A program made the translations under genes and the position numbers. From JASJAR01 sp038530285 (GTDB lineage: Bacteria > Pseudomonadota > Alphaproteobacteria > Rhodobacterales > Rhodobacteraceae), in contig JBCBCY010000003.1 in NCBI GenBank assembly GCA_038530285.1, positions 158,075-222,074 of the forward strand: a stretch of 64,000 nucleotides of DNA. Reading direction: 5' to 3'. The notes under the pieces are model-generated. The model made no database searches and had not been told where the DNA came from. It saw nothing but the letters and a program-made list of their open reading frames with translations. Numbering within the stretch: position 1 is the first letter of the stretch; each line of letters opens with the position of its first letter. This document shows, one piece after another, positions 1 to 9,291 of the stretch.

Positions 1-1260
1 CAGTGGTCCCGCGCGCACCCCAGCCACCGCAAAGAGGTGCTGATCAAACTGGTGAAGTACATGACCCGGCGGCGGCGCGAATTGGCGGTGATGGAAAGCC
101 TTGAGGCGGGTAAACCGATCCGCGATTGCGAACTGATCGACATCCCCGAGGCGATGGAGTGCATCAAGTGGCACGCCGAAGCCATCGACAAGATCTATGA
201 CCAGACCGGGCCTGCGGGCGATGATGCGATTTCCATGATCCTGCGCGAACCCGTAGGTGTGGTGGCCGCCGTGCTGCCATGGAATTTCCCGCTGTTGATG
301 CTGGCCTGGAAGATCGGTCCGGCCCTCGCGGCGGGCTGTTCGGTGATCGTCAAACCGGCCGAGCAAACCTCTATGACCGCCCTGCGCGTGGCTGAACTGG
401 CCCATATGGCGGGCGTGCCGCGCGGGGTGTTGCAGGTGCTGCCGGGTGATGGACCAAGTGTGGGCGAACCTTTGGGCCGGCACATGGGTGTCGATATGGT
501 CAGCTTCACAGGCTCCACCGAAACCGGGCGCCGGTTCTTGACCTATGCGGGGGAAAGCAACCTCAAAGAAGTGGTGCTGGAATGCGGCGGCAAGAACCCG
601 ATGGTGGTGTTGGAAGACGCCGAAAACCTCGATCATGTGGCCGAACATGTGGTGAATGCCGCGTTTTGGAACGGCGGGCAAAATTGCTCAGCCGCGTCGC
701 GGTTGATTGTGCACAAGGGCGTTAAGCCCGCGCTGTTGGACAAAATCGCCGCCCGGATGCGCGACTGGAAAACGGGCGACCCGCTGGATCCGGCCAATGC
801 CATTGGCACCATGGTGGACGCCGATCATCTGACCAAGGTCGCGGGCTATCTGAAAGACGGTGATGCGCCGGACGGGCCTTACGTGACGCCCAAGATCTAT
901 GAGGTCACGCGCGATGATCCCCTGGCCGTCGATGAGGTGTTTGGACCCATTCTGTCGGTCATCGAAGTGGCCAGCACGGACGAGGCCATCGAGGTTGCCA
1001 ATGCGACTGATTATGGGCTGGCGGCATCTGTATTCACTGCCAACGTGCGTACTGCGATACGGGCCGCACGCGATATCCGGGCCGGCACGGTGACGGTCAA
1101 TTGCTACGGCGAGGGCGACCTGTCGACGCCCTTTGGCGGCTACAAGCAATCGGGCTTCGGGGGCCGCGACAACGGCCTGGCTGCGCACGATCAATTTACT
1201 CAGCAGAAAACCATCTGGATCGATCTGTCCGATCCCAAAGACGGGGACAATGTGGGATGA
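1..1260 (+). CDS. Aldehyde dehydrogenase, 5'-truncated by window edge
   Basis: NAD(P)-dependent oxidation of an aldehyde to its acid. The frame is open from base 1, so the N-terminal part lies outside the window; a GTG at 37 is only an internal alternative. Family signatures are intact: the PWNFP segment, VKPAEQT, the nucleotide-binding FTGSTETG loop, the catalytic glutamate in LECGGKNP and the catalytic cysteine (TGC at 685-687) in GGQNCSAASR, then EVFGPILSV and PFGGYKQSGFG near the C-terminus. The GQNCSAASRLIVH segment resembles gamma-glutamyl-aminobutyraldehyde or betaine-aldehyde dehydrogenases (PuuC/BetB type). The stop overlaps the next start as ATGA, so it is co-transcribed with the methyltransferase, oxygenase and amine oxidase genes. 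It probably clears an aldehyde released from an amine. The exact substrate cannot be read from the sequence. Confidence 0.9.
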   Translation, partial: QWSRAHPSHRKEVLIKLVKYMTRRRRELAVMESLEAGKPIRDCELIDIPEAMECIKWHAEAIDKIYDQTGPAGDDAISMILREPVGVVAAVLPWNFPLLMLAWKIGPALAAGCSVIVKPAEQTSMTALRVAELAHMAGVPRGVLQVLPGDGPSVGEPLGRHMGVDMVSFTGSTETGRRFLTYAGESNLKEVVLECGGKNPMVVLEDAENLDHVAEHVVNAAFWNGGQNCSAASRLIVHKGVKPALLDKIAARMRDWKTGDPLDPANAIGTMVDADHLTKVAGYLKDGDAPDGPYVTPKIYEVTRDDPLAVDEVFGPILSVIEVASTDEAIEVANATDYGLAASVFTANVRTAIRAARDIRAGTVTVNCYGEGDLSTPFGGYKQSGFGGRDNGLAAHDQFTQQKTIWIDLSDPKDGDNVG

Positions 1261-2807
1261 GCGTCGAAGCTGAAGGCAAGGTCCGCCGGGGCCGGGGGGC
1301 GAGGAAGGCCGTCCGCCAGACCCGCGACACCACCATGTTGCCCGCGCTGAAGCGCCGCTTGCCGCTGACCGAACCGATGGATCAGGACCAGATCGCGAAG
1401 ATCGATGCGGCCTCGATGGATATCCTGGAGAACGTCGGCGTGATGTTCCGCGACCCGATCGCGCTGGAAGACTGGCGCGGGGCCGGGGCCAAGGTTGTGG
1501 GCGAGATGGTCTACCTGGACCGGGGTCTTGTACGCGAATTGATCGCGACCATCCCTGAGACCTTCATCTATCACGCGCGCAACCCGGCCAATAACCTGCC
1601 GTTCGGGTTGGACCGCGGCATGTTCGTGCCCATGACCGGTGCGCCGTATCTGCGCGATCTGGACGACGTGCGGCGCGGCCCGACGCTCGACGATCTGGCG
1701 AATTTCCACAAGCTGTCGCATATGCTGCCCGCGATCCATTCGTCCGCACACCACATCGTGGAACCAATGGATCACCCGGTGTCGCACCGGCATTTGCGCA
1801 TCACCTATTCGTCGATCAAACATTCCGACAAGACCTTCATGGGGATGACAACAAGCCCCAAGAACGCAGAAGACGTCATCGAGATGTGCGCGCTTTTGTT
1901 CGGCGAGGAGTATCTTGACACCCACGCGGTCGTGACGGGCAATTGCAACGGCAATTCGCCACTGGTCTGGGACGAAACCATGCTGGGGGCCATGCGCGCG
2001 TTCTCGCGCCGCAACCAGCCGGTGTTGTGCTCGCCCTTCGTGCTGGGGGGTGCCAATACGCCCGCATCGGTCGCGCCCACCGTGGCGCAGCTGAATGCCG
2101 AGGCTCTGTCCGCGCTGGCCTATACGCAAGTGATCCGCAAAGGGGCGCCCGCGATCTACGGGCATTACCTGTCGACGGTGTCGATGAAGTCTGGTGCTCC
2201 GATGGCGGGCACGCCTGAGATTTCCCTGATGAACTTCATGATCGGACAGATGGCGCGGCACTACGGCGTGCCTTGGCGGTCGTCAAACACGCTTGGCGGG
2301 GCCAAGACGTTTGACGCCCAAGCGGGCTACGAATCCGCCATGACCATGAACGCGGTGCTGATGGCGGGGTGCAATTACATCTGGCATTCGGCGGGTTGGA
2401 ACGAGGCGGGCATGCATTGCTCGATGGCGAAATTCGTCGTTGATGCCGAGGTCTGCGCGATGGGCTACCGCATGGCTGAGGGCATCCGCTGGGATGACTT
2501 TGACGAAGCGCTAAAGGCGGTGGGCGACATCGGCCCCGGTGGGCATTACCTTGGCCACCCGCATACGCTCGAAAACTTTCAGCGCGCGTTCTTCATGCCT
2601 GAGATGTTCAACAACGACGCGATTGAGCAATGGCAGGCCGAAGGCGCGGTTGAGATCACCGAGCGCGCCCTGACCCGGGCCCGCGCGCTTTTGAACGAAT
2701 ATGAGGCCCCGCCTTTGGATGCGGCCAAGGACGAGGCGCTTTTGGACTATATTGCGCGGCGCGAACGGGAAATCCCGGCGGAAGACGCGCTCAACCAGGA
2801 GCATTAG
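1257..2807 (+). CDS. MttB-family (trimethylamine methyltransferase-like) protein
   Basis: A 516-residue member of the COG5598/MttB superfamily, corrinoid-dependent methyltransferases acting on methylated amines. I chose the ATG at 1257 because it forms an ATGA overlap with the preceding stop; the frame stays open upstream only as an overlap. Family-like features are the N-terminal helix with SMDILENVGVMF, the central GNCNGNSPLVWD and CSPFVLGGANTPAS segments and the C-terminal GGHYLGHPHTLENF segment. It has no in-frame TAG, so it belongs to the non-pyrrolysine branch, whose characterised members (such as MtgB) use glycine betaine or other quaternary amines. No cognate corrinoid protein is visible in the window, although it could lie upstream. 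Neighbours (2OG oxygenase, FAD amine oxidase, aldehyde dehydrogenase) indicate catabolism of an N-methylated compound. Confidence 0.85.
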   Translation: MSVEAEGKVRRGRGARKAVRQTRDTTMLPALKRRLPLTEPMDQDQIAKIDAASMDILENVGVMFRDPIALEDWRGAGAKVVGEMVYLDRGLVRELIATIPETFIYHARNPANNLPFGLDRGMFVPMTGAPYLRDLDDVRRGPTLDDLANFHKLSHMLPAIHSSAHHIVEPMDHPVSHRHLRITYSSIKHSDKTFMGMTTSPKNAEDVIEMCALLFGEEYLDTHAVVTGNCNGNSPLVWDETMLGAMRAFSRRNQPVLCSPFVLGGANTPASVAPTVAQLNAEALSALAYTQVIRKGAPAIYGHYLSTVSMKSGAPMAGTPEISLMNFMIGQMARHYGVPWRSSNTLGGAKTFDAQAGYESAMTMNAVLMAGCNYIWHSAGWNEAGMHCSMAKFVVDAEVCAMGYRMAEGIRWDDFDEALKAVGDIGPGGHYLGHPHTLENFQRAFFMPEMFNNDAIEQWQAEGAVEITERALTRARALLNEYEAPPLDAAKDEALLDYIARREREIPAEDALNQEH

Positions 2808-2809
2808 CG

Positions 2810-3793
2810 ATGGGCCAAAACCCACTGCCCGACCGCCTGTTGGCCAAGCGCGAAAGCTTTGATCGCATTCCGGTGGTTGATCTGGCGGGGCTCTTGGACG
2901 GAACCGACAAGCAAGGCGTGGCGCGTGCGATCCATCATGCCCTGCGAACCAGCGGTTTCATGTACGTCAAAAATCATGGCGTGGATGCCGATTTTGTAGC
3001 CCGCGTATTCGATGTGACCCGCGCGTTTTTCGACCTGCCGCTGGATGACAAAATGGCGCTGCATATCTCGAACTCCGGGGCGGCCCTGCGCGGCTACATC
3101 GAGGTGTTCGGCGAGAACACCGACCCCGAAAAGACCAAGGACCTGAAGGAATGTTTTGATATCGGGCCAGAGCGGGCGGCGGTGTCACCCTTCTTCGGGC
3201 CCAATCCGTGGCCTGCGAGCCTGCCGGAGTTTGGCCGCCTGACCTACGAATATCACCAGCAAATGGTGGTGATGGCCAAGCACATGCTGCGCGGGATTGC
3301 CCTATCGCTGGAGCTGGCCGAAGATTACTTCGCCGACAAGACCCGCGACCCGATCTCAATCCAGCGGATGTTGCATTATCCGCCCCAGGACCGGGTGGAA
3401 GACGAAAGCGTCATGGGGATTGGCGCCCATACCGACTACGGCAATCTGACGATCCTGGCGCAGGATGATGTGGGCGGTTTGCAGGTGATGAACCGCGACG
3501 GCGATTGGGTCGAGGCACCCCCGATCCCCGGCACCTTCGTGATCAATATCGGCGATCTGATTCAACGGCTGACCAATGACGTGTATCTGGCGAACCTGCA
3601 CCGGGTGATCAATACCACCGGGCGCGAACGGTATTCGATCCCGTTTTTTCTGGATGCCGATTTTGACGCGGTCTTCGGGCCGCTGGACAGTTGCATCACG
3701 CCGGACAATCCGCGCGTCTATGAACCGGTGGCTTGCGGGGAACATAAGTTTTCACGCTTCAAGACCAGCTATGCGCATCTGGCCGATGTCTAG
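2810..3793 (+). CDS. Isopenicillin N synthase-family 2OG/Fe(II) dioxygenase
   Basis: A 327-residue non-haem iron oxygenase. The iron facial triad is complete: H207 and D209 in GAHTDYGNLTIL and H264 in NLHRVIN. The co-substrate motif R-x-S is R274/S276 in RERYSIPFF. The N-terminal DIOX_N-like region begins IPVVDLAGLL and includes FMYVKNHGV. It starts two bases after the methyltransferase stop and ends three bases before the oxidase start, so it is the third gene of the amine operon. Oxidative demethylation or hydroxylation of an N-methylated substrate would fit the neighbourhood, but this is inference. Family assignment is certain; the substrate is not. Confidence 0.9.
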   Translation: MGQNPLPDRLLAKRESFDRIPVVDLAGLLDGTDKQGVARAIHHALRTSGFMYVKNHGVDADFVARVFDVTRAFFDLPLDDKMALHISNSGAALRGYIEVFGENTDPEKTKDLKECFDIGPERAAVSPFFGPNPWPASLPEFGRLTYEYHQQMVVMAKHMLRGIALSLELAEDYFADKTRDPISIQRMLHYPPQDRVEDESVMGIGAHTDYGNLTILAQDDVGGLQVMNRDGDWVEAPPIPGTFVINIGDLIQRLTNDVYLANLHRVINTTGRERYSIPFFLDADFDAVFGPLDSCITPDNPRVYEPVACGEHKFSRFKTSYAHLADV

Positions 3794-3796
3794 ACC

Positions 3797-5128
3797 ATGA
3801 AAGTTCGACGCCTGCCCGTCGATCCGGGACCAGCGGCCTGGAATCGGCTGTTGCCCGAAGCCCTGCCGCCGCGGCAGGTCGATGGCGATCTGACCGCGGA
3901 TTGGCTGGTGATCGGGGCGGGCTTTGCGGGGCTTGCGGCGGCGCATCGTTTGGCTGAATTGCATGGTGGCGACCGGGTGGTGGTTTTGGATGCCACCCGT
4001 GTGGGCGAGGGGCCCGCGGGGCGCAATTCAGGCTTCATGATCGATCTGCCCCATGATCTGGCGAGCGAGAATTACGCCGGTGCGGCAGCGGCCAACCGGG
4101 ATGAGATCGCCGATAATCGGCGCGGCATCGACTTTGCAGGCGCGATGGCGGCGGCTTACGGTTTGGGTGAGGATGCCTTTGCGCGTTCGGGCAAGATCAA
4201 CGCGGCCGCCACTGCGCGCGGTCTGGCGCACAATCGCGAGTTTGCCGCACATCTGGCGGGCCTGGGTGAGGCGCACCAGATGATGGATGCCGCCGAGATG
4301 GCCGAGTTGACGGGCACCGGTTACTATCAGGGTGGGCTCTTCACGCCGGGGGCGGCGATGATCCAACCGGCGATGTTTGTGCGCGGTGTGGCCGCCGGGC
4401 TGGCGTCAAACCGGGTTTCGGTGTTCGAAAACTCTCCCGTGACGGCGTTGGACCGCGACAGCGATTGGGTCGCCACAACGCCCATGGGCCGGGTCACCGC
4501 GCCGCGGGTGATTCTGGCCGTGAATGGCCATTTGGCGAGCTTCGGGATCATGGCGGATCGATTTGTACATGTGTTCACCTATGCCTCGATGACCCGCGCG
4601 CTAAGCCCTGCAGAAGCCACGCGGCTGGGTGGTGTGCGGCGCTGGGGGGTGACGCCGTCTGATCCGATGGGCACGACCGTCCGACGCACATCAGGCGCAG
4701 GGGGCGACCGGATCGTGGTGCGCAACCGGTTTACCGTCGACCCAAGCCTGGAAGTTGATGCCGCCCGCATCGCGCAGGTGGCGCGCGATCACGACCGGGC
4801 CTTTGCGGCGCGCTTTCCCATGCTGGCCGGTGTCGACATGGAATACCGCTGGGGCGGGCGGCTGTGCCTAAGCCGCAACAACGTCCAGGTGATCGGCGAA
4901 GTGGAACCGGGGCTGTACACGGCCTGCTGCCAGAACGGGCTCGGGACCGCAAAAGGCACTTTGGCGGGGGTCTTGGCCGCTGATCTGGCCAGCGGCGTAA
5001 CCTCGCCCGCGCTGGACCGGGCCTTGGCCGCGCCGCAACCCACCCGGGTCCCGCCAGGGATCATCACCAAGACCGTCGGGAACTTGCGCACACGGCTTGG
5101 AGAATGGCGCGCGGGGGGCGAGTTTTAA
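3797..5128 (+). CDS. FAD-dependent amine oxidoreductase (DAO family)
   Basis: A 443-residue flavoprotein of the D-amino-acid/sarcosine oxidase (DAO) superfamily, closest in look to PuuB-type gamma-glutamylputrescine oxidoreductases. The dinucleotide-binding GAGFAG is at residues 40-45, followed by a GRNSGFMIDLPHD segment typical of the FAD ribityl and flavin region and a C-terminal GLYTACCQNGLGTAKGTLAG segment that closes over FAD. It would oxidise a C-N bond to an imine, giving an aldehyde for the operon's aldehyde dehydrogenase. It is the last gene of the plus-strand operon and ends 11 bases from the convergent small gene. No strong terminator is seen in the gap. Confidence 0.87.
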   Translation: MKVRRLPVDPGPAAWNRLLPEALPPRQVDGDLTADWLVIGAGFAGLAAAHRLAELHGGDRVVVLDATRVGEGPAGRNSGFMIDLPHDLASENYAGAAAANRDEIADNRRGIDFAGAMAAAYGLGEDAFARSGKINAAATARGLAHNREFAAHLAGLGEAHQMMDAAEMAELTGTGYYQGGLFTPGAAMIQPAMFVRGVAAGLASNRVSVFENSPVTALDRDSDWVATTPMGRVTAPRVILAVNGHLASFGIMADRFVHVFTYASMTRALSPAEATRLGGVRRWGVTPSDPMGTTVRRTSGAGGDRIVVRNRFTVDPSLEVDAARIAQVARDHDRAFAARFPMLAGVDMEYRWGGRLCLSRNNVQVIGEVEPGLYTACCQNGLGTAKGTLAGVLAADLASGVTSPALDRALAAPQPTRVPPGIITKTVGNLRTRLGEWRAGGEF

Positions 5129-5139
5129 GACGTATCGTT

Positions 5140-5412
5140 TCAGTCGGTTTCGATAAGGACCACGTCATCATCAAGGGCGCGAACTGAAACGACCTGCGTC
5201 TCACGCTCTTCCCAGAAGTTAGGGTCATCCAAGATGGATTCGGGCAAACGATCGCGCAGGAAGACCTTTCGCTTTTGGGTTTTGACCACCACCTCATGCG
5301 CGTTTGAGCGAAGGCGCGCGCCGTCCAGAAAGCCCTGCCGCAATTCCTGTTCGCGGGCCTTCAGGGCTTTGATCTCATTTTTGATCCGGGCGAATTCTTC
5401 AACTGGGTCCAT
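5140..5412 (-). CDS. Small conserved-looking protein, unknown function
   Basis: A 90-residue protein beginning MDPVEEFARI. I chose the ATG at 5412 rather than the longer frame to 5493, which would overlap adenine deaminase and add a non-conserved-looking tail. The N-terminal third is a charged heptad-like helix (EEFARIKNEIKALKAREQEL), probably a coiled coil. The rest is mixed with two short acidic stretches. It has no signal peptide or membrane segment. It lies 64 bases downstream of adenine deaminase on the same strand, so it may be read from that transcript. I do not recognise the family. Confidence 0.6.
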   Translation of the reverse strand: MDPVEEFARIKNEIKALKAREQELRQGFLDGARLRSNAHEVVVKTQKRKVFLRDRLPESILDDPNFWEERETQVVSVRALDDDVVLIETD

Positions 5413-5476
5413 GATTCTTTGGTGACGCCTTTTGGTTAGTAATCGGTAAATGGCGGGTGAAACGGGATCATCCGCC

Positions 5477-7171
5477 CTAGCCGATAATTTCAAACTTTGT
5501 CACATCGACCATGCCCCGGTCGGTGATTTTCAGCGCCGGGATCACCGGCAGGGCCAGAAACGCCAACTGCAAAAACGGCTCGTTCAGCACCACCCCCAGG
5601 GATGCCGCTGCCGCGCGCAAATCCACCAGTTGGTCGCGGACGGTCTCAAACGGCTCAAGGCTCATCAACCCGGCCACGGGCAGGGCCAGTTCGGCCAGAA
5701 CCGCGCCGCCCTTGGCCACCACAAACCCGCCTTCGATGTCTGACAAACGGTTCGCGGCCAACGCCATGTCGTCGTAATCGACCCCGACGGCGGCGATGTT
5801 GTGATGATCATGGCAAACGGTGGCCGCGATCGCACCCGCCTGCATGCCAAACCCGCGCACAAAGCCCGTGGCGATATTGCCGTTTAGCCCGTGCCGTTCG
5901 ATCACCGCGATGCGGATCAGGTCGCGCGCAGGGTCGGGGCGTTTGTCGCCATCGGTGATGGGGATGGTTTCATGCAGGTGCTCGGTGAGGATTTTGCCCT
6001 CGATGATGCCGATCACGTCGGTGTCTTCGCGGTTGCCGGTGCTGCGGAAATCCGTGGCGCCAACCCGTGGCGCCTTGACTGAGTGGCGCCCCACTGGCGG
6101 GATAATCTGGCGCGCCTCAAAGGCGGCATTATCCACCAGCACGCCGCCTGCGATGACCATTTGCGCGTGGCAGTTTTCCAGACCGTCCACCGCGACGATA
6201 TCGGCCCTAAGCCCTGGCGCGATCAAGCCCCGGTCTTTCAGTCCAAAAGCTTCGGCGGCAGACAGCGACGCGGCGCGGTACGCAGCGATGGGCGGCGTGC
6301 CGCCCGCAATCAAAGTGCGGATCATATGATCAAGGTGGCCTTCCTCGGCGATGTCCAAAGGGTTCCGGTCATCTGTGCACAGACACAAATAGGGCGCAGT
6401 GCGCTCAGTCAGGATGGGCGCGAGCGCGGCCAGATCTTTTGACACCGACCCTTCGCGGATCAAGACCCGCATGCCTTTGCGGAGCTTTTCCAGCGCCTCA
6501 TCAGCGGTGGTGGCTTCGTGTTCGGTGCGAATACCCGCCGCTATATAGGCGTTCAGATCGCGGCCCGACAACAACGGACAATGCCCATCGATGTGGCCGC
6601 CTTCGAACAGCGCCAGCTTGGCCATCGCACCGGGGTCGCGGTGGATCACACCGGGGTAGTTCATAAACTCCGCCAACCCGATGCCCGACGGGTGGCCCAT
6701 CAGCGGGGCCAGATCATCGGCGGTCAGTTCCGCACCCGCAGTTTCCATATCGGTCGAGGGCACACAGGATGAGATCTGCACGCGGATGTCCATCAGCGTG
6801 TGGGTGCTGGCATTCTGAAAATAGCGGACGCCGTCCGCACCGATGACGTTGGCGATCTCGTGGGGGTCGCAAATCGCTGTTGTGACACCCAGGGGTAGCA
6901 CGCAGCGGTCAAACTCAAACGGGGTCAGCAGGCTGCTTTCGATGTGCAAATGGGTGTCGATGAAGCCTGGCACCAGCGTCAGCCCGGTGACGTCGACGCT
7001 GCGCGTGGCGTCGTAATCCTCGCCCACGCCGATGATCCGATCGCCCAGGATCGCCACATCGCCCTTGATCATTTCGCCGGTCATCAGGTCGAAAACCTGG
7101 CCGCCGCGCAACACGATGTCGGCAGGGTGCTCGCCCCGGGCGGCGGCGATGCGGGCGTCAAGCGAGGTCAT
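5477..7171 (-). CDS. ade: Adenine deaminase
   Basis: A 564-residue amidohydrolase of the microbial Ade/AdeC family, converting adenine to hypoxanthine and ammonia in purine salvage, with a metal centre (Mn/Fe in characterised members). Metal-site motifs are GFIDTHLHIESS near residue 70, DPHEIANVIGADG, the EHEATTADEALEKLRKGMRVLIREGS segment and the LCTDDRNP aspartate. The C-terminal domain carries ATVCHDHHNIAAVG and the GGFVVAKGG motif specific to Ade. Length matches the family. The start overlaps the end of ispD by four bases (ATGA), so the two are translationally coupled, an unusual partnership. Confidence 0.95.
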   Translation of the reverse strand: MTSLDARIAAARGEHPADIVLRGGQVFDLMTGEMIKGDVAILGDRIIGVGEDYDATRSVDVTGLTLVPGFIDTHLHIESSLLTPFEFDRCVLPLGVTTAICDPHEIANVIGADGVRYFQNASTHTLMDIRVQISSCVPSTDMETAGAELTADDLAPLMGHPSGIGLAEFMNYPGVIHRDPGAMAKLALFEGGHIDGHCPLLSGRDLNAYIAAGIRTEHEATTADEALEKLRKGMRVLIREGSVSKDLAALAPILTERTAPYLCLCTDDRNPLDIAEEGHLDHMIRTLIAGGTPPIAAYRAASLSAAEAFGLKDRGLIAPGLRADIVAVDGLENCHAQMVIAGGVLVDNAAFEARQIIPPVGRHSVKAPRVGATDFRSTGNREDTDVIGIIEGKILTEHLHETIPITDGDKRPDPARDLIRIAVIERHGLNGNIATGFVRGFGMQAGAIAATVCHDHHNIAAVGVDYDDMALAANRLSDIEGGFVVAKGGAVLAELALPVAGLMSLEPFETVRDQLVDLRAAAASLGVVLNEPFLQLAFLALPVIPALKITDRGMVDVTKFEIIG

Positions 7172-7848
7172 CGGGTTTCGTCCTTCAGGTGGCGTTCGGC
7201 ACGGGTCATGTCGCCCGGTGTGGTGATTTTGAAGTTGGCCTCATCGCCGGGCACGATGGCAACGCCAAGGCCTGCGGCGCGCGCAATGGCCACGTCATCG
7301 GCCGCGTTACCGTCGGCCGCGCGGTAAGCCGCGACGATCTTGCCATAGTGAAACCCTTGCGGGGTTTGTGCGCGGTATAATCCGTCGCGCGAAACGGGAT
7401 CACTCGCCCGGCCACCCTCGCCGCGCCACAACGCGTCGACGACCGGGACGGCCGCGAAAGCGCCATCGCTCTCATCAAGGGCGGCGATCACGCCCGCGAT
7501 CACGGACGCTGGGCAAAACGGGCGCGCCGCGTCATGGATCAACACCCGGTCGGGTGGGTCGTCGGCCAGTGCTTTTAGCCCTGCGACCACAGATGCGCCG
7601 CGGCTCTCTCCGCCAATCACGGGGGGCAATAGGGCAGGGTTTGCCAGCTTTGAAACCGCCGCGCCATAAAGCGCGCGGTCTCCGGCCCCGATCACGACCT
7701 GAACATTGTGCACGCCCGGCGCGTCAAGAAACACGGACACCGTGCGAGACAAGATCGATTGCCCCCGAACCGGCAGATATTGCTTTGGGGTTTCGCCGCC
7801 CATCCGGGTCCCGCGCCCTCCGGCGACAATAAGTGCTGCAGTCTTCAC
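7168..7848 (-). CDS. ispD: 2-C-methyl-D-erythritol 4-phosphate cytidylyltransferase
   Basis: The MEP-pathway enzyme that makes CDP-methylerythritol from CTP and MEP. The nucleotide loop AALIVAGGRGTRMG and PKQYLPVRG follow the start; IHDAARPF, YRAQTPQGF and GDEANFKIT are the other family motifs. I chose the GTG at 7848 because a perfect GGAGG lies six bases before it; the ATG at 7863 contains that ribosome site and is less likely. The protein is 226 residues and ends right after the GDEANFKITTPGDM region. In many alphaproteobacteria this point continues into an IspF domain (IspDF fusion), which is absent here. Adenine deaminase follows instead. Confidence 0.93.
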   Translation of the reverse strand: MKTAALIVAGGRGTRMGGETPKQYLPVRGQSILSRTVSVFLDAPGVHNVQVVIGAGDRALYGAAVSKLANPALLPPVIGGESRGASVVAGLKALADDPPDRVLIHDAARPFCPASVIAGVIAALDESDGAFAAVPVVDALWRGEGGRASDPVSRDGLYRAQTPQGFHYGKIVAAYRAADGNAADDVAIARAAGLGVAIVPGDEANFKITTPGDMTRAERHLKDETR

Positions 7849-8009
7849 CGGGCGCCTCCGCATTGGTGGGCTAGCCTAGTGATCTGGTCGGTCTTGGCAA
7901 TGCAACTGCGCCACCGGTGCGGTATTTAGGGGTTCTGAAAGCCTCCCGCCTCTAGGATGGGGCGCGCCGTTTGGGTATTGCGGTTTCAAGGATCAAAAAC
8001 AGGTGCCGC

Positions 8010-9221
8010 TTGAACGTTCTCTTCGTCCATCAAAATTGTCCCGGACAGTTCAAGCATCTCGCGCCTGCTCTTGCGGCGGAGGGGCACAATGTTGTGTTCA
8101 TCGGCCAGAAGGACAAGCGCACCCCGAAGGGGGTCAAGCGGCTGGAATATGAACCCCACCGCAAGCCCACGCCGAAGATCCACCCTTATCTGGCCGGCAC
8201 AGAGGCGGCCGTTCTGAACGGTCAGGCGGTTGCGCGCCTTGGCTTTGGGCTGCGCAAGAAAGGGTTTCAGCCCGATGTCATGATCGGCAATCCAGGCTGG
8301 GGTGAGACATTGTTCCTGAAAGACGTCTGGCCCGATGCGCCGCTGATTTCCCTGTCTGAGTTTTACTACAACGGCCAGGGCGCAGATGTCGGCTTTGACC
8401 CCGAGTTCAGCACTGGCGAAGATGCGATATTGCGCGCGCGGATCCGGTCGTCGCAGCACCTTCTGGCGATTGAGGCGGCAGATTACGCCTATAGCCCGAC
8501 CCACTGGCAAAAGGCGCAGTTCCCCGCAGCTTACCACGACAAGATCCGTGTCATTCACGATGGGATCGACACCGATGGTGTGCGTCCCAACCCGGCCGCG
8601 CAGTTTCAAATGCCAAACGGAACGACGCTGACGCGCGCTGATGAGGTGCTGACCTATGTGTCGCGCAACCTTGAACCCTACCGCGGCTTTCATTCGTTTA
8701 TGCGCGCGCTGCCGGGTGTTCTTGCGCGGCGCCCGAACGCGCACGTTGTGATCGTGGGCGGCAACGATGTCAGCTACGGCGCAAGGCCCGCGGCGGATAA
8801 AAGCTGGCGTGAGGTAATGCTGGATGAGATCGGCCCTTTGCCGGACCGGGTGCATTTCCTCGACCGGATCCCCTATGGGCGGTTTTTGGCGCTGATGCAG
8901 GTCTCATCGGTGCATGTCTATCTGACCTATCCCTTTGTGCTTAGCTGGTCGATGCTTGAAGCGATGGCGTCAGGTGCTTTCGTGGTGGGGTCGGCCACCG
9001 CGCCGGTGCAAGAGGTGATTGAAGACGGCAAGAACGGTTGGCTGGTGGACTTTTTCGACCGTGATGCGCTCGCGGCCCGGGTGGCCGACGCGCTTGCCGC
9101 GCGAAATGAGGGTGAGGAGTTGCGCCGTGCGGCCCGCCAAACCGTTCTGGACCGCTACGATCTTAAGGCCTGTCTGGCGGCACAGCGGGCTTTGCTCAAC
9201 GAGGCAAGCGCCGCTTTTTGA
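8010..9221 (+). CDS. GT-B fold glycosyltransferase, family 4
   Basis: A 403-residue glycosyltransferase. The start is taken as the TTG at 8010 because homologous proteins begin MNVLFVHQNxPGQF; a further upstream TTG at 7971 would add 13 atypical residues. The N-terminal Rossmann half has NCPGQFKHLAPALAAEGHNV. The C-terminal half has YVSRNLEPYRGFHSFM, HVVIVGG, and the sugar-nucleotide site LEAMASGAFVVGSATAPVQEVIEDG with the E-x7-E-like arrangement. The acceptor and donor are unknown; exopolysaccharide or cell-envelope glycan synthesis is plausible. It stands alone, divergent from ispD, with the iron-binding protein gene 109 bases downstream under its own promoter. Confidence 0.85.
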   Translation: MNVLFVHQNCPGQFKHLAPALAAEGHNVVFIGQKDKRTPKGVKRLEYEPHRKPTPKIHPYLAGTEAAVLNGQAVARLGFGLRKKGFQPDVMIGNPGWGETLFLKDVWPDAPLISLSEFYYNGQGADVGFDPEFSTGEDAILRARIRSSQHLLAIEAADYAYSPTHWQKAQFPAAYHDKIRVIHDGIDTDGVRPNPAAQFQMPNGTTLTRADEVLTYVSRNLEPYRGFHSFMRALPGVLARRPNAHVVIVGGNDVSYGARPAADKSWREVMLDEIGPLPDRVHFLDRIPYGRFLALMQVSSVHVYLTYPFVLSWSMLEAMASGAFVVGSATAPVQEVIEDGKNGWLVDFFDRDALAARVADALAARNEGEELRRAARQTVLDRYDLKACLAAQRALLNEASAAF

Positions 9222-9291
9222 CAGGCAACGATCGCGCGAATCTAATTCCGACTAAACTACTAAGTAATTCTTGCGATCCCGAGCGAATCTG

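Noticed and set aside
1257..2807. Pyrrolysine-containing MttB
   Set aside because: There is no in-frame TAG inside the gene; the stop at 2805-2807 is the natural end at family length.
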